Below, piece by piece: positions 25,923 through 37,655 of a stretch of 64,000 bases of DNA. Location of the stretch: positions 62,001 to 126,000 of the forward strand of contig NZ_AMGO01000021.1 of NCBI RefSeq assembly GCF_000299575.1, given 5' to 3'. The position numbers and the translations under genes are program-made. The DNA comes from Oceaniovalibus guishaninsula JLT2003 (lineage in GTDB: Bacteria; Pseudomonadota; Alphaproteobacteria; Rhodobacterales; Rhodobacteraceae). The notes beneath the pieces were generated by a model. The model saw only the letters and a list, made by a program, of their open reading frames with translations, had not been told where the DNA came from and ran no database searches. Positions within the stretch are counted from its first letter, which is position 1, and each line of letters starts with the position of its first letter.

Positions 25923-27599
25923 ATGACCTACAGATCGGACATCGAGATTGCCCGCGCCGCGATCCCCCTGCCGATCGGGCAGATCGGAACCCGGTTGGGA
26001 ATCGATCCCGACGACTTGATCCCCTATGGCCGCGACAAGGCCAAGATCTCCCGCTCGTTCATCGACACCTTGTCCGGGCGCCCCGATGGCAAGCTGGTCC
26101 TGGTCACGGCGATCAGCCCGACGCCGGCCGGCGAGGGCAAGACCACCACGACGGTCGGCCTCGGCGACGGCCTGAACGCTATCGGCCGGCGCGCCGCCAT
26201 CTGCATCCGCGAAGCGTCGCTCGGCCCCTGCTTCGGATCGAAGGGCGGCGCGGCCGGCGGCGGGATGGCGCAGGTGATCCCGATGGAGGATATGAACCTT
26301 CACTTCACCGGCGATTTCCACGCGATCACCAGCGCGCACAACTTGCTGTCGGCGATGATCGACAATCACGTCTATTGGGGCAATCGGCTGGATATCGACC
26401 TGCGCCGCACGACATGGCGGCGGGCGATGGACATGAACGACCGCGCCTTGCGCCAGGTCACGGCGGGTCTGGGCGGCGTTCCGAACGGTTTTCCGGCACA
26501 GACCGGCTTCGACATCACCGTCGCGTCCGAGGTGATGGCCTGTCTCTGTCTGGCCGATTCGCTCGGCGATCTGCGCCAGCGGCTTGGGCGCATCATCGTC
26601 GGCTATTCCCGCGACCGTCGGGCGATCACCGCCGCCGACCTGAAGGCCAGCGGCGCGATGACCGTCCTGCTGCGCGACGCGATGCAGCCCAATCTTGTGC
26701 AGACCATCGAACACAGCCCGGCCTTCGTGCATGGCGGCCCGTTCGCCAACATCGCGCATGGCTGCAATTCGGTCATCGCCACCCGCACGGCGCTGAAACT
26801 GGCCGATTATGTCGTGACCGAAGCGGGGTTCGGCGCGGATCTGGGCGCCGAGAAGTTCATGGACATCAAGTGCCGCAAGGCCGGGCTTGCCCCGTCCTGC
26901 ATCGTTCTGGTGGCCACGATCCGCGCGTTGAAGATGGGGGGCGGCGTTTCCCGTTCGGAACTGGGCAGGGAAGACGCCGCCGCCGTGCAACGCGGCTGCG
27001 CCAACCTTGTGCGCCATGTCGAGAATCTGCGCGCCTTCGGACCGCCGGTCATCGTGGCGATCAACCATTTCGCCGGCGATACCGACGCCGAGATCGCCGT
27101 CGTGCAGGACGAAGCCGCCGCCTTGGAATGCGAGGCGATCCTTTGCCGCCATTGGGCCGAGGGCAGCGCCGGCATAGCCGATCTGGCCAGGCGGGTCGTG
27201 GCGCTGTCCGAAGGCGATCCGCCTGCGCTGCGGCTTCTCTATCCCGACGATCTGCCGCTTGCCGCCAAGATCGAAACCATCGCCACCCAGGTTTATCGCG
27301 CGGGCGAGGTCACGTTCGCCCCCGGCCTGCGCGAACAACTGGCACGCTGGGAGGAGGCGGGTTTCGGCCACCTGCCGATCTGCATGGCGAAAACCCAGTA
27401 TTCCTTTTCGACCGATCCCGACCTGCGCGGCGCACCGCAGGGCCACACCGTCCCGGTGCGCGAGGTGCGGCTGGCGGCGGGCGCGGGCTTCGTCGTCGCC
27501 ATCTGTGGCGACATCATGACAATGCCCGGCCTGCCCCGGATCCCCGCCGCCGAGACGATCGGACTGGACGCCGCGGGCCGGATCGAAGGTCTGTTCTGA
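25923..27599 (+). CDS. fhs: Formate--tetrahydrofolate ligase
   Basis: ATP-dependent formation of 10-formyltetrahydrofolate from formate. 558 residues, the normal family length, from ATG 25923 ([12 protein letters not shown] is the usual N-terminus); ATG 25899 would add eight residues. The P-loop reads [20 protein letters not shown] near residue 65, followed by [19 protein letters not shown] and later [17 protein letters not shown]. It is followed after 11 bases by folD, so the one-carbon pair is one operon. Neither candidate start has a strong Shine-Dalgarno. Confidence 0.97.
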   Translation: MTYRSDIEIARAAIPLPIGQIGTRLGIDPDDLIPYGRDKAKISRSFIDTLSGRPDGKLVLVTAISPTPAGEGKTTTTVGLGDGLNAIGRRAAICIREASLGPCFGSKGGAAGGGMAQVIPMEDMNLHFTGDFHAITSAHNLLSAMIDNHVYWGNRLDIDLRRTTWRRAMDMNDRALRQVTAGLGGVPNGFPAQTGFDITVASEVMACLCLADSLGDLRQRLGRIIVGYSRDRRAITAADLKASGAMTVLLRDAMQPNLVQTIEHSPAFVHGGPFANIAHGCNSVIATRTALKLADYVVTEAGFGADLGAEKFMDIKCRKAGLAPSCIVLVATIRALKMGGGVSRSELGREDAAAVQRGCANLVRHVENLRAFGPPVIVAINHFAGDTDAEIAVVQDEAAALECEAILCRHWAEGSAGIADLARRVVALSEGDPPALRLLYPDDLPLAAKIETIATQVYRAGEVTFAPGLREQLARWEEAGFGHLPICMAKTQYSFSTDPDLRGAPQGHTVPVREVRLAAGAGFVVAICGDIMTMPGLPRIPAAETIGLDAAGRIEGLF

Positions 27600-27610
27600 A
27601 AGAGGATCCG

Positions 27611-28492
27611 ATGGCTGCAATTCTCCTCGACGGTCGCGCCCATGCGTCGCGCCTGCGCGACCGCATCGCGCGGCAGGTGACGGCGTTGGCGGATGGGCAC
27701 GGCATCGCGCCGGGGCTGGCCGTGGTGCTGGTGGGCGAGGACCCCGCCAGCCAGGTCTATGTCCACTCCAAGGGGCGCCTGACGCGAGAGGTCGGGATGC
27801 GCTCGTTCCAGCATCGCCTGCCCGCCGATACCGACAGCCATACCCTGCTGAACCTGATCGCATCCCTGAACGCCGACCCGGACGTTCACGGCATCCTTGT
27901 GCAACTGCCGCTGCCGTCGCATCTGGATGCGGCGGCGATCATCGACGCCATCGACCCGGCAAAGGACGTGGACGGGTTTCATGTGCAGAATGCCGGGCGG
28001 CTTGCTGTCGGATTGGACGCGATGGTGCCCTGCACGCCGCTGGGCTGCATGATGATCCTGCGCGATCACCTGGGATCGTTGGCAGGGGCGAACGCCGTGG
28101 TGCTGGGACGGTCGAACATCGTCGGCAAACCGATGGCCCAACTTCTGTTGGCGGCCGATTGCACTGTGACAACGGCCCATTCGCGGACCCGCGACATTGC
28201 CGATATCGCACGGCAGGCCGATATCCTGGTCGCCGCCATCGGCCGGCCGGGCATCGTCACGGCGGACTGGATCAAGCCGGGCGCAACGGTGATCGACGTC
28301 GGCATCAACCGGATCTCGGACGACGAAGGAAAGACGGTCCTGGTCGGGGATTGCGCGCCCGAATGCGCATCGGTCGCGGGCGCGATCACGCCCGTTCCGG
28401 GCGGCGTCGGCCCGATGACCATCGCCTGTCTGCTGCAAAACACGGTCACGGCCTGTTGCCGGATCGCCGGCATCCCGGTTCCCGCAGTCTAA
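27611..28492 (+). CDS. folD: Bifunctional methylenetetrahydrofolate dehydrogenase/cyclohydrolase
   Basis: Interconverts 5,10-methylene- and 10-formyl-tetrahydrofolate using NADP. 293 residues from ATG 27611 with AGAGGA upstream. Catalytic-site segment [18 protein letters not shown] with its lysine, [24 protein letters not shown], the nucleotide-binding [16 protein letters not shown] and [16 protein letters not shown] are all present. It is second in the fhs-folD operon and shares four bases (CTAA) with the stop of the convergent MOSC gene. Confidence 0.97.
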   Translation: MAAILLDGRAHASRLRDRIARQVTALADGHGIAPGLAVVLVGEDPASQVYVHSKGRLTREVGMRSFQHRLPADTDSHTLLNLIASLNADPDVHGILVQLPLPSHLDAAAIIDAIDPAKDVDGFHVQNAGRLAVGLDAMVPCTPLGCMMILRDHLGSLAGANAVVLGRSNIVGKPMAQLLLAADCTVTTAHSRTRDIADIARQADILVAAIGRPGIVTADWIKPGATVIDVGINRISDDEGKTVLVGDCAPECASVAGAITPVPGGVGPMTIACLLQNTVTACCRIAGIPVPAV

Positions 28493-29097
28493 AGCGGGGC
28501 TTGCCGCTTGGCGGGGATGCCCTGCCAAGCCCGCTGATCGGGAACGTGCAACCGCAGATCGTCGCCGATCGCAATGGTGCCCGGACGCTCGACCCAGGCC
28601 GTCACGCCCCGCCGCCCCTTGGCCGCTGCCTGAAACAGCTTTCCGGCCTCACCGACGGCTTCCACAATCGTAAGTGCGGGCAGATGACAGGGCCGGTTCT
28701 GCATGTCGACCACCAGCGTCACGCCATCCGGCCCCTGAAGGCGCGAAGACGGCGGCAGATGCGAAAAATCCGGCAGACCCTCGACGACGACCGAGGCGCC
28801 CAGCCACGCCGGGTCCAGATCGGACAGGCCCATCGCTTCGGCGATTTCCGCCAACTCCTCGGCCGAGAGGATCGAGATTTGCCGCACATTGGCAATCTCG
28901 GTTCCCTTGGGATGCTGCGCGACGACCCGACTGCACGACGGCCGCGTGCGCCCGCCATGCACCTCGCCCTCCATCCCGCCGAAACCCAGCGGCATCATCT
29001 GCACGGCCAGGCCATCGACGGCCTTGCGATCCCGATGCGGAACGCGTCCCAGCCACGTGACCTTGCCCACCAGGTCGGTTGGTTCGAGTGCCGCCAT
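28489..29097 (-). CDS. MOSC domain protein
   Basis: A 202-residue protein with a MOSC (MoCo sulfurase C-terminal) domain, the fold that handles sulfur carried to molybdenum cofactor. The conserved cysteine is in MQNRPCHLP near residue 137. [20 protein letters not shown] and [18 protein letters not shown] fit the family core. It converges on folD with overlapping stops. The minus-strand terminator of ftsH lies between its start and ftsH, so it is probably transcribed alone. Substrate is unknown. Confidence 0.85.
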   Translation of the reverse strand: MAALEPTDLVGKVTWLGRVPHRDRKAVDGLAVQMMPLGFGGMEGEVHGGRTRPSCSRVVAQHPKGTEIANVRQISILSAEELAEIAEAMGLSDLDPAWLGASVVVEGLPDFSHLPPSSRLQGPDGVTLVVDMQNRPCHLPALTIVEAVGEAGKLFQAAAKGRRGVTAWVERPGTIAIGDDLRLHVPDQRAWQGIPAKRQAPL

Positions 29098-29117
29098 GAA
29101 ATCCCCGACCTTGCATG

Positions 29118-29147
29118 AAAAACCCGCCGGAAGGTTATTCCGGCGGG
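29118..29147 (-). terminator. Rho-independent terminator behind ftsH
   Basis: Perfect 10-bp stem CCCGCCGGAA (29123-29132) with TTCCGGCGGG (29138-29147), five-base loop, followed on the minus strand by TTTTTC. It ends the long tol-pal-tilS-ftsH transcription string. Confidence 0.9.
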
Positions 29148-29169
29148 CGCTGTGGGGTCGAGGGCAATC

Positions 29170-31086
29170 TCAGGCCGACGGTTCGGGTTCCAGCCCCGGC
29201 TCGTCGGTCTTGGCCTTCGGCCGCAGCTTGGGGATCGACGCAATGGACGGCGTGCCCTTGTCGGACCGGTCGTCGTGATCGTCCCCACGGCTCAGCGGCT
29301 CGCCCGCGATGACCTTCTGGATCTCGTTTCCTGTCAGCGTTTCGTATTCCAGCAGACCCTGCGCCAACCGCTCCAGATCGTCGCGCTTTTCCGTCAGGAT
29401 GCGTTTGGCCGTGTTATAGCCCTCGTCAATGATCTGCCGCACCTTGTCGTCGATCAGCTTCTGCGTCGCCGCCGAATGGCTGGAGCCGCCGCCATAGCTT
29501 CCCAGATAACTCTGCTGCTCGTTGGCATAATCGACATAGCCCAGTTCCTCGGCAAAGCCGAATTGCGTCACCATGGCACGGGCGATCTTCGAAACCTGCT
29601 GGATGTCGGACGCGGCCCCCGAGGTCACGTTCGGCTTGCCGAAGACCAGTTCCTCGGCCACGCGGCCACCCATCGCCATCGCGATCTTCGACGTATACTT
29701 GGTCAGGCTGACCGAAAGCTGGTCGCGTTCCGGCAGCGACAGGACCAGACCCAGCGCCCGACCGCGCGGAATGATCGTCGCCTTGTGGATCGGATCGTGC
29801 TGCGGCACGTTCAGGCCGACGATGGCATGCCCGGCCTCGTGATAGGCGGTCAGCTTCTTTTCGTCCTCGGACATGACCATGGACCGCCGTTCGGACCCCA
29901 TCATCACCTTGTCCTTGGCGTTCTCGAAATCCTCCATCACGACGTAGCGCCGTCCGACCCGCGCGGCCATCAACGCGGCCTCGTTCACCAGGTTCGCCAG
30001 ATCGGCACCCGAAAAGCCGGGACAGCCGCGGGCGATGATGCGCAGGTCCACATCCGGGCCAAGCGGCACCTTGCGGGCATGGACGCCCAGGATTTTCTCG
30101 CGCCCCTTGATGTCGGGGTTCGGCACCTGCACTTGCCGGTCGAAGCGGCCGGGACGCAACAGCGCCGGATCCAGCACATCGGGCCGGTTGGTGGCGGCGA
30201 CGATGATGATCCCCTCGTTCGCCTCGAACCCGTCCATTTCGACCAGAAGCTGGTTCAGCGTCTGCTCGCGTTCGTCGTTGCCGCCGCCATAGCCGACGCC
30301 GCGCGACCGGCCGACAGCGTCGATTTCGTCGATGAACACGATGCATGGCGCGTTCTTCTTGGCCTGTTCGAACATGTCGCGCACACGCGACGCGCCGACA
30401 CCGACGAACATCTCGACAAAGTCCGAACCCGAAATGGTGAAGAACGGCACCCCCGCCTCGCCGGCGATCGCACGGGCCAGCAGGGTCTTACCCGTGCCCG
30501 GCGGTCCGACCAGAAGCGCGCCTTTCGGGATCTTGCCGCCGAGGCGGCTGAACTTCTGCGGGTTGCGCAGAAACTCGACGATCTCCTCAAGCTCTTCCTT
30601 GGCTTCGTCGATGCCGGCCACATCGTCGAAGGTGACGCGGCCATGCTTTTCGGTCAGCAGCTTGGCGCGGGACTTCCCGAAACCCATCGCGCCGCCTTTG
30701 CCGCCACCCTGCATCCGGTTCATAAAGTAGATCCAGACACCGATCAGCAGCAGGAACGGCAGGAACGACAGCAGCACCGTGGTGAAGCCCGATTGCTCTT
30801 GCGGCTTAGCGTTGACCTGCACATCGTTGGCGATCAGGCGGTCCGTCAGGTCGGCACCGTCGGGCCGGATGGTGACGTAATCGTTACCGTCGTTGCCCCG
30901 GAACAGCACCCGCTCGCCGTCCAGCGTCACGGCCGACACCTCGCCGTCATCGACCGACTGGATGAATTCCGAATAGCTGATCGAGCGCGAGGACATCGAC
31001 GACTGGCCGCCCGAAAACAGGTTGAAGAGCGCCAGCACCAGGAAGAAAAGAACGACCCAGAAGGCGATGTTGCGCGCGTTGCCCAA
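29170..31086 (-). CDS. ftsH: Membrane-bound ATP-dependent zinc metalloprotease FtsH
   Basis: Hexameric AAA+ protease of the inner membrane for quality control and regulated proteolysis. 638 residues: first membrane helix at about 7-25, periplasmic domain, second helix [20 protein letters not shown], Walker [14 protein letters not shown], Walker [13 protein letters not shown], the second region of homology [13 protein letters not shown], and zinc site [10 protein letters not shown]. The start codon is TTG ([12 protein letters not shown] is the usual N-terminus in this group), with AGGAG eight bases upstream. It lies downstream of tilS, the standard order in alphaproteobacteria. Confidence 0.97.
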   Translation of the reverse strand: MGNARNIAFWVVLFFLVLALFNLFSGGQSSMSSRSISYSEFIQSVDDGEVSAVTLDGERVLFRGNDGNDYVTIRPDGADLTDRLIANDVQVNAKPQEQSGFTTVLLSFLPFLLLIGVWIYFMNRMQGGGKGGAMGFGKSRAKLLTEKHGRVTFDDVAGIDEAKEELEEIVEFLRNPQKFSRLGGKIPKGALLVGPPGTGKTLLARAIAGEAGVPFFTISGSDFVEMFVGVGASRVRDMFEQAKKNAPCIVFIDEIDAVGRSRGVGYGGGNDEREQTLNQLLVEMDGFEANEGIIIVAATNRPDVLDPALLRPGRFDRQVQVPNPDIKGREKILGVHARKVPLGPDVDLRIIARGCPGFSGADLANLVNEAALMAARVGRRYVVMEDFENAKDKVMMGSERRSMVMSEDEKKLTAYHEAGHAIVGLNVPQHDPIHKATIIPRGRALGLVLSLPERDQLSVSLTKYTSKIAMAMGGRVAEELVFGKPNVTSGAASDIQQVSKIARAMVTQFGFAEELGYVDYANEQQSYLGSYGGGSSHSAATQKLIDDKVRQIIDEGYNTAKRILTEKRDDLERLAQGLLEYETLTGNEIQKVIAGEPLSRGDDHDDRSDKGTPSIASIPKLRPKAKTDEPGLEPEPSA

Positions 31087-31159
31087 GGACAGGCTCCTAT
31101 TACAGCGTTTGCCCGGCCGATACCGGACACTTCGTCAAATAGGTATCAGGTTCGCCCGT

Positions 31160-32374
31160 TCAATGCGAGCGAAGCCAGCGGTGAAAATCGTCGCGGCCAT
31201 CCGCCAGACGGGCCGACCAGAGACCACCGGGTTCCTGAAGCGGCGCCGCGACTAGCGTTTCGCCCCGCCAGATCGCAGGGCTGGCGGCCAGGGTGCCGAC
31301 CGGCCATCGCCCGCCCGCATAGGCCCGATCCGCCAACGAACGCACGGTCAGGGCCGCATCGTGCGGACCGGAAAGGCACCACCGCCCGTCCCAGGCGTCG
31401 TCGGTCCGCGACACCGTATCGCGCACGGCCCGCGGTTCCCGCATCAGACGGACGCTGCCACGCTGACGTCGCAACAGAACGCCGTGCAGCGTGCCATTGT
31501 CCAGCGTGTCCACCATCCCCTGTAGGGCGGCGAATCGGGGGCGATAGGGATTGCCGGAAATCCATCGCAGCCCGGCCGCCAGCAGCCGCATCCGGGTTTC
31601 GGGCCGGGCGGCCAGCAATGCCGCGCGATCCAGCACAAGATCGGGACCGTCCTGCCGCACGGCCTGTCCGGCCAGGTCGCGCATCGCATCGTTCAGAACG
31701 TCGCGCGCCCGCGCCATGTGCGCCGACAGAAGCTCCAGCCGTGCTGCGGACAGGCCGAGGTCGGCCAGCGTTCCCGCCATCCGCCGCGCCCGCACGCGGT
31801 CGAACGCGCTGTTTTCGTTGCCCGGATCCTCGGCCCAGTCCAGCCCGCGCTTCGTCAGCCAGTCGCGCAGTTCCGCCCGGCCCCGCGTCAGCAGCGGACG
31901 CAGCCATGCAATCCCCTGCGCCCGGCCGACCTCGGCCATTCCTGCCAGCCCGTCCACGCCCGATCCGCGCGCCATCCGCATCAGCACGGTTTCCGCCTGA
32001 TCGTCGCGCGTATGTCCCAGCAGGACCGCATCGACCCCAAGGCGGGCGGCCCAGGCGGCGATCAGCCCTCGGCGGGCGGATCGGGCCGCGTCCTGAAGGT
32101 TGCCCATCGTTTCGCGGCGCCAGACCAGCGTGTCATGCGTCAGCCCGAGGGCGGCGGCCTGCCGCCTGACCATGACGGCTTCGTCCGCCGATCCGTCCCG
32201 CAATCCGTGATCCACGGTCACGACATGCAGTTTGCGCCGCGAAGGGCCGGCCCATTCGGCGGCAAGATGCAGCAGCGCCATGCTGTCGCCGCCGCCAGAC
32301 ACCGCCAAACCCAGCGGCCAGAAGCCCCCGGCGATCCTGTCCATCGTCGCCGCGAATGTCGGGGCGAGCGTCAA
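31160..32374 (-). CDS. tilS: tRNA(Ile)-lysidine synthetase
   Basis: Modifies C34 of the CAU-anticodon isoleucine tRNA to lysidine, so that it reads AUA. N-type PP-loop ATPase: AVSGGGDSMALL near residues 23-34, HVVTVDHGLRDGSADEAV, LGHTRDDQAETVLMRMARGS and WLRPLL(T)RGRAELRDWL. 404 residues, a common length in this order. It is placed between cpoB and ftsH, ten bases behind cpoB. Confidence 0.94.
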   Translation of the reverse strand: MTLAPTFAATMDRIAGGFWPLGLAVSGGGDSMALLHLAAEWAGPSRRKLHVVTVDHGLRDGSADEAVMVRRQAAALGLTHDTLVWRRETMGNLQDAARSARRGLIAAWAARLGVDAVLLGHTRDDQAETVLMRMARGSGVDGLAGMAEVGRAQGIAWLRPLLTRGRAELRDWLTKRGLDWAEDPGNENSAFDRVRARRMAGTLADLGLSAARLELLSAHMARARDVLNDAMRDLAGQAVRQDGPDLVLDRAALLAARPETRMRLLAAGLRWISGNPYRPRFAALQGMVDTLDNGTLHGVLLRRQRGSVRLMREPRAVRDTVSRTDDAWDGRWCLSGPHDAALTVRSLADRAYAGGRWPVGTLAASPAIWRGETLVAAPLQEPGGLWSARLADGRDDFHRWLRSH

Positions 32375-32384
32375 TTGACGTGGC

Positions 32385-33206
32385 TCAGGGGCAGGTCAAC
32401 GCAGCGCGGGCGGTCGTGGCTTCGCCCGCGGCGGACGATGACGGATACCGGGTCGGAACCTCTCCCAGCGTCAGGCAGGCGTCACCGCGCTGACCCAGCG
32501 CCTCCAGCCCCAGACCCAGTTGCAACAGCGCATCCGCCGCCCGGACCCCATCCGGCGCGCTGGAAAACGCGTCGAGATACGCGCGCGTCGCGCCTTCCGT
32601 ATCCTCCAGCGCGGCCAACGCCTGACCGCGATAGAAATGCGCCTCGCCGGTCAGCGGACCGCCTGTATAGGTCTCGGTGAAGGTCTGAAAGAGGTCAGCG
32701 GCGCTGCGAAAGCTACCGGAGTCGAGGGCCTCCTTCGCCCGATCGAAGTCCTGTTGCTCTCCAACCGCCAACTCGGCCCCGCCCGTGGCCGGCGCGGGGG
32801 CGGCAGGCGCGGGGGCGGCACCCGTCTCGCCGCCCAGCGGCGGGGTGCTGCCCAGCGCGCCGATGTCGCAGCCGGGTTCCAGTTCGCAAAGGCGGAATTG
32901 CAGATCGCCGATGCGGTTGGTGCCGTCCGTCACCACGCGGTTGACGCGAAACTCGATCTCCTCGGCGCGGCTGGTCAGGCGGCGCAGTTCCGCCTCCATC
33001 GCGTCGATCCGCTCCAGCGCGCCGGTGCCTTGAAGGTTCGGCTGCGCGGTCCCGGTCGTCGAAAGCTCGCGTCGCAGGCCCTGCACCTCGCCCAGCAGCA
33101 GGGACAGTTCCTGCTGGATGTCGGCCAGCGTCTCGCCGTCCTGCGCGACGGCGGCGGCCGGGCCCAGTGTCACGGCCAGCGCCAGGGCGGCAATCGTGCG
33201 GATCAT
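32385..33206 (-). CDS. cpoB: Tol-Pal system coordinator CpoB (YbgF)
   Basis: Periplasmic protein that links Tol-Pal constriction with peptidoglycan synthesis. 273 residues: signal peptide (IRTIAALALAVTLGPAAAVA), an N-terminal coiled-coil region (ADIQQELSLLLGEVQGLRRE, DAMEAELRRLTSRAEEIEFR), an Ala/Pro linker, then C-terminal TPRs (FDRAKEALDSGSFRSAADLF, GEAHFYRGQALAALEDTEGA, RAADALLQLGLGLEALGQRG). It is immediately downstream of pal. Confidence 0.93.
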   Translation of the reverse strand: MIRTIAALALAVTLGPAAAVAQDGETLADIQQELSLLLGEVQGLRRELSTTGTAQPNLQGTGALERIDAMEAELRRLTSRAEEIEFRVNRVVTDGTNRIGDLQFRLCELEPGCDIGALGSTPPLGGETGAAPAPAAPAPATGGAELAVGEQQDFDRAKEALDSGSFRSAADLFQTFTETYTGGPLTGEAHFYRGQALAALEDTEGATRAYLDAFSSAPDGVRAADALLQLGLGLEALGQRGDACLTLGEVPTRYPSSSAAGEATTARAALTCP

Positions 33207-33222
33207 GCGCCTTCGCCCCCGG

Positions 33223-33747
33223 TCAGCTTGTCAGACCCGACGCGATCACCGTCACCGCCCGGCGGTTCTGCGCGTAGCAGGCTTCGGTCGAGCAGACTTC
33301 GATCGGACGTTCCTTGCCGTATGTCACCGTGCGCAGACGTGCCGAGGATACCCCCTGGCTGACCAGGAAATCGCGCGCCGCGTTGGCGCGGCGTTCACCC
33401 AGGGCGAGGTTGTATTCGCGCGTGCCCTTTTCGTCGGCATGGCCTTCGATGATGGCGGTATAGGCGGGATTCGTATTAAGCCAGCGCGCCTGACCGGCCA
33501 GCGTGGACCGCGCGGCATCGGACAGCGTCGACTGGTCGTTGGCGAACAGCACCCGGTCGCCGACCGTCTGGTTGAAGTAGGCGGGCGAGGACGGGTCGAG
33601 CGCGCCAGCGGTCACGCCGCCCGCGCCGGCCATCGCGCCCGGCCCGCCCAGCCCGTTCGCCCCGCCCGCGCCGAACCGGTCCGCGTTGTTGCAGGCCGCA
33701 AGGGCCAGAAGCGCCGCGACGGTCGCGGCCTTGGAAAGGAAATTCAT
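33223..33747 (-). CDS. pal: Peptidoglycan-associated lipoprotein Pal
   Basis: Outer membrane lipoprotein that binds peptidoglycan and TolB. 174 residues from ATG 33747 (AAGGAAA upstream), lipobox LLALAAC, a Gly/Ala-rich linker, then the OmpA-like domain with AIIEGHADEKGTREYNLALG, ERRANAARDFLVSQGV and QNRRAVTVIA. An upstream in-frame ATG would destroy the signal peptide. Between tolB and pal is an 84-base spacer with a short GC-rich hairpin and no T-run. Confidence 0.95.
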   Translation of the reverse strand: MNFLSKAATVAALLALAACNNADRFGAGGANGLGGPGAMAGAGGVTAGALDPSSPAYFNQTVGDRVLFANDQSTLSDAARSTLAGQARWLNTNPAYTAIIEGHADEKGTREYNLALGERRANAARDFLVSQGVSSARLRTVTYGKERPIEVCSTEACYAQNRRAVTVIASGLTS

Positions 33748-33831
33748 CTGCTCGTCCTCAACAGCATGGGGGTCGGATCGCCCCCGTTTCGGGCGCACCC
33801 TAGCATCACACACGGCGCTGGGGAACATCCC

Positions 33832-35160
33832 TTAGGGCAGCAGCGGCGACCAGGCCGGATCGGACGCCGATTGCGGCGTCGGCACCTTCCTGAGGTTGCG
33901 TCCCGATATATCCACGGAATAGAGCGCCGGTTGCCCCTCGGCCCCCGCACTTTCGCGGGTGAACATCAGCACCCGGCCGTTGGGGGCCCAGGTCGGCCCT
34001 TCGTCCAGGAACGATGCCGTCAGCAGGCGTTCCTCGGACCCGTCGGTGCGCATCACGCCGATATGGAACCGCCCCTCGTTCTGTTTGGTGAACGCGATCA
34101 GATCGCCGCGCGGCGACCAGACCGGCGTGCCATAGCGGCCCTGGCCGAAGCTGATGCGCCGCGGCTCGCCTCCGTTGGCGTCCATGATGTAAAGCTGCGG
34201 GGTGCCGGAACGATCGCTTTCGAAGACGATCTGGCTGCCATCGGGGCTGTAGCTGGGCGCGGTTTCGATGCTGGGCGCGTTGGTCAGCTTTTCCGGCCCG
34301 CCGCCGGGGCGCAGGCGGAAGATGTCGGTATTGCCGCCCATCGCCGCCGAGAAGATCACCGTCTGCCCGTCGGGCGCATAGCGCGGCGCGAATGTCATCG
34401 ATTCGGCCGGCACCGGCAGGGAAACCCGGCTGACATTGCCGACATCGAGTTGATAGATCTGCGGGAACCCGGTCTCGTAGCTTGTATAGAGGATCCGGTC
34501 GCCGGTGGGCGAAAAGCGCGGCGCCAGCACGATGGACGCGGCATCGGTCAGATACTGGACGTTCGCGCCGTCGTAATCCATCACCGCCAGCCGCTTTTCG
34601 CGCTGGTTCTTCGGACCCGCCTCGCTGACGAAGACGACGCGGCTGTCGAAATAGCCCGTCTCGCCGGTGATGCGGCTATAGACGGCATCCGCGACCTTGT
34701 GCGCCATGCGCCGCCAGCTTTGCGTCGTGCCGCCGAATTGCAGCCCCTCGCCCAGCGGGGCCTCGGAAAAGACATCGAACAGTCGGAACTTGACGTTCAA
34801 CTGGTCGCCATCGACGCTGATGGCGCCGGTGATCAGCGCCTGCGCGTTGATCGCCTTCCAGTTCGCATAGGTGATGGACGGCGTGAATTCGGTGATTTGG
34901 GCGACGAAAGCGTCGTTCGGGATGCGACGGAAAAGGCCTGTGCCGACAAGATCGTCGGCGATGACCTGCGTGACCCTCTCGGCCCATTCCTGCGCGGCGG
35001 GATTTTCCGCCACCAGTGTCGGCAGCGCGAAGGGCAGCGGTTCGATCACGCCTTCGGTGATTTCGATCCGCAGGGGTTCCTGCGCGATCGCGGACAGCGG
35101 GGCAGCGCCGACCAGCAGGGCGGCGCAGGCGATCTTCAAAAGGCTCAGCTTGGTCATCAT
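33832..35160 (-). CDS. tolB: Tol-Pal system beta-propeller protein TolB
   Basis: Periplasmic protein connecting TolA and Pal. 442 residues with a signal peptide ([20 protein letters not shown]), an N-terminal alpha/beta domain, and a six-bladed WD40-like propeller with repeated [26 protein letters not shown] and [15 protein letters not shown] strands. It lies 32 bases downstream of tolA. Confidence 0.95.
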   Translation of the reverse strand: MMTKLSLLKIACAALLVGAAPLSAIAQEPLRIEITEGVIEPLPFALPTLVAENPAAQEWAERVTQVIADDLVGTGLFRRIPNDAFVAQITEFTPSITYANWKAINAQALITGAISVDGDQLNVKFRLFDVFSEAPLGEGLQFGGTTQSWRRMAHKVADAVYSRITGETGYFDSRVVFVSEAGPKNQREKRLAVMDYDGANVQYLTDAASIVLAPRFSPTGDRILYTSYETGFPQIYQLDVGNVSRVSLPVPAESMTFAPRYAPDGQTVIFSAAMGGNTDIFRLRPGGGPEKLTNAPSIETAPSYSPDGSQIVFESDRSGTPQLYIMDANGGEPRRISFGQGRYGTPVWSPRGDLIAFTKQNEGRFHIGVMRTDGSEERLLTASFLDEGPTWAPNGRVLMFTRESAGAEGQPALYSVDISGRNLRKVPTPQSASDPAWSPLLP

Positions 35161-35192
35161 CGCTCCAATACCCTGAATTGGGGGTTGTTCCT

Positions 35193-36353
35193 TCAGCGCA
35201 GCCGCATGTTGCCGGGGTTGAACACGATCTCGACATTGCGCCAGTGCTCGTACTTGTCGACGGGCAGGTCATAGCCGTCGTCCTGACAGCGCAGGATCGC
35301 GCGGCGCGCCGCCTCATACGCCGTCTTGGCCGCCGCCCCTGCCCCGTCATTGTCCAGCTCGCGCAGGGACGATCCCACCACGCGGCCGTCCGGCGTCATC
35401 TCGAACCCGACCGTCACGGTCACGCCCGCCGCCTCGGACCCCACATCGACCACCCAGCACCGCTGGACCGCCACGCGCATCGCGTCCTTTTCCCCGGCCG
35501 ACAGCGGGGGGCCGGCGGCGGGGCCGATTGTCGGCGCGGCCTCCTCCAGCCCGGCCAGCGCGTCCTGCACGGCATCGCGGACGTTTTCGGACGCCGCTTC
35601 GGTGGTCTGCGCGGGCGTCACGGGCGCCTCGGGCGTCTCGGGCTGGACCGCAGCCTGGCGGACGGGCGGCGCGGGCTTGGGACGCGGCCGCTGCGAGACG
35701 ACGGGCGCCCTCGGGCCGTCCTCGGCGCGGGCGGGCTCTTCGGCCTCGGTCACGATCTCGGTCGTCGTCTCCTCGGGGGCGGCGGGCGTGTCCGCGACCG
35801 CTTCGGGGGCCGCGGCGTCGGGCTCGGGCGCCGTCGTCTCGACGATGTCGGGGGCGGTCTCGGCCTCGGGCGGCGCGGGCGGGGTCGGTTCGCTCGACAC
35901 CCTGTCGGCGGGACGCGGGATGGCGACCGGCGCCACCGGCAGATCCTCGGCGGTGTCGGGATTGGCCATCGGCTCGGGCGTCTCGGGAAGCTCGGTTTCG
36001 GCCGGCAGCGGATCGGGCGGCGTCGGCACGTCCTGCGGCGGCTCGGCCTCGGCCTCGGGGCGGGGCGGTGGCGCCTGCTCGACCGGGGGGGCCTGCTCGG
36101 CGGGCGGCTCGGGGGTGTCGGGCATCTCGACGGGCGGCACGGGCGCGACGGGATCGGTCATCGGCGGCGTCTGCTCGCCCTCGACGGGGCGGGTCAGCGC
36201 GGCGAATTCCGTCTCGCTCAGGATCGTCACCTGCGCCACCTGCGGCGGCGGCATGGAGGCGCGCGTGAACAGCCCGCCGAACAGCACGAAGGCGATCAGC
36301 AGCAGATGTCCCAGCCCCGATATGACCGTGCCCGGATTCATCCCGCGGCCCAT
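35193..36353 (-). CDS. tolA: TolA-like energy transducer with Pro/Glu-rich middle domain
   Basis: Inner membrane protein that spans the periplasm and pulls on TolB/Pal. 386 residues: N-terminal anchor ([20 protein letters not shown]), a ~190-residue middle region rich in Pro, Glu and Ala (for example PPEQAP-type runs) instead of the Ala/Lys helix of E. coli TolA, and a C-terminal TonB/TolA-like domain ([20 protein letters not shown] ... [19 protein letters not shown]). A start at the second Met (36341) is also possible. Identity rests on C-terminal domain and operon position. Confidence 0.9.
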   Translation of the reverse strand: MGRGMNPGTVISGLGHLLLIAFVLFGGLFTRASMPPPQVAQVTILSETEFAALTRPVEGEQTPPMTDPVAPVPPVEMPDTPEPPAEQAPPVEQAPPPRPEAEAEPPQDVPTPPDPLPAETELPETPEPMANPDTAEDLPVAPVAIPRPADRVSSEPTPPAPPEAETAPDIVETTAPEPDAAAPEAVADTPAAPEETTTEIVTEAEEPARAEDGPRAPVVSQRPRPKPAPPVRQAAVQPETPEAPVTPAQTTEAASENVRDAVQDALAGLEEAAPTIGPAAGPPLSAGEKDAMRVAVQRCWVVDVGSEAAGVTVTVGFEMTPDGRVVGSSLRELDNDGAGAAAKTAYEAARRAILRCQDDGYDLPVDKYEHWRNVEIVFNPGNMRLR

Positions 36354-36362
36354 CCTTCGCGC

Positions 36363-36848
<486 letters not shown>

Positions 36849-36849
36849 T

Positions 36850-37545
36850 TCAGGAATCCAGCTGGCGGCTGAGGATGGTGGCGAATTCGTCCGCGAAGGA
36901 TTCGTAGCCGCCGACGATGCGGCCGCTATCGGCGCTCAGCTTGTTGTAGAAGATCACCGCCGGAATGGCGGCCAGCAGGCCCAGCCCGGTGGCCAGCAGC
37001 GCCTCGGCGATGCCGGGGGCGACCACGGCCAAGTTGGTGTTCTGCTGCTGCGCGATCTCGATGAAGGCGTGCATGATGCCCCAGACGGTGCCGAACAACC
37101 CCACGAAGGGCGCGACCGATCCGACCGTCGCCAGCAGGCTCAGCCCCCGATCCAGCGTTTCGGCCTCGCGGGCGATGGCGACATCCATGCTGCGGTCGAT
37201 ACGGGCTTGCGCGCCCGGTATCAGCGCGCCGTCGTCGCGGTGGCTGCGCTGCCATTCGGTCATGCCCGCGGCAAAGACGCTGGCCGCGGGGCCGTCCGGT
37301 TCGGGGCCCATCTTGCGGTAAAGCTCGTCCAGCGGCTCGCCCGACCAGAAATCGGATTCGAAGCGCCGCGCCTCGTCGCGGGCGCTGCGGAACAACAGGC
37401 ATTTCTGGATGATCGTGGCCCACGACCAGAACGACGCGACGATCAGAAGGATCATCACCAGCTTGACCGTGATCGTCGCACGGGCGAAAAGCGCCCACAT
37501 CGAAAAGTCGATATCCGCCGCCGCGGCGAGGGTTTCGGTTTCCAT
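36850..37545 (-). CDS. tolQ: Tol-Pal proton channel subunit TolQ
   Basis: ExbB/TolQ family subunit of 231 residues with three membrane helices: ITVKLVMILLIVASFWSW near the N-terminus, LLATVGSVAPFVGLFGTVWG and IAEALLATGLGLLAAIPAVI. It heads the tolQRAB-pal-cpoB string and lies about 110 bases downstream of ybgC. Confidence 0.96.
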   Translation of the reverse strand: METETLAAAADIDFSMWALFARATITVKLVMILLIVASFWSWATIIQKCLLFRSARDEARRFESDFWSGEPLDELYRKMGPEPDGPAASVFAAGMTEWQRSHRDDGALIPGAQARIDRSMDVAIAREAETLDRGLSLLATVGSVAPFVGLFGTVWGIMHAFIEIAQQQNTNLAVVAPGIAEALLATGLGLLAAIPAVIFYNKLSADSGRIVGGYESFADEFATILSRQLDS

Positions 37546-37655
37546 CTGCCTGCTCTACCTCTGTCGGGCCGCTTGCGGGCCGCGTTGCGCGTGTATGTAT
37601 CGCAGCGCGGGATGGAAAGCCAACAGAACCGCATGACCGGCCCGTCACGCAAATG

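Noticed and set aside
29152-32169. A 1,005-codon frame antisense to ftsH and tilS
   Set aside because: Shadow of two well-supported genes; no motif, and it starts inside the ftsH terminator region.
33755-33790. A terminator between tolB and pal
   Set aside because: Only a five-base GC stem and no T-run; tolB and pal are expected to be co-transcribed.
33118-35274. Long plus-strand frame over cpoB, pal and tolB
   Set aside because: All three opposite genes have signal peptides and family motifs; the plus frame has none.
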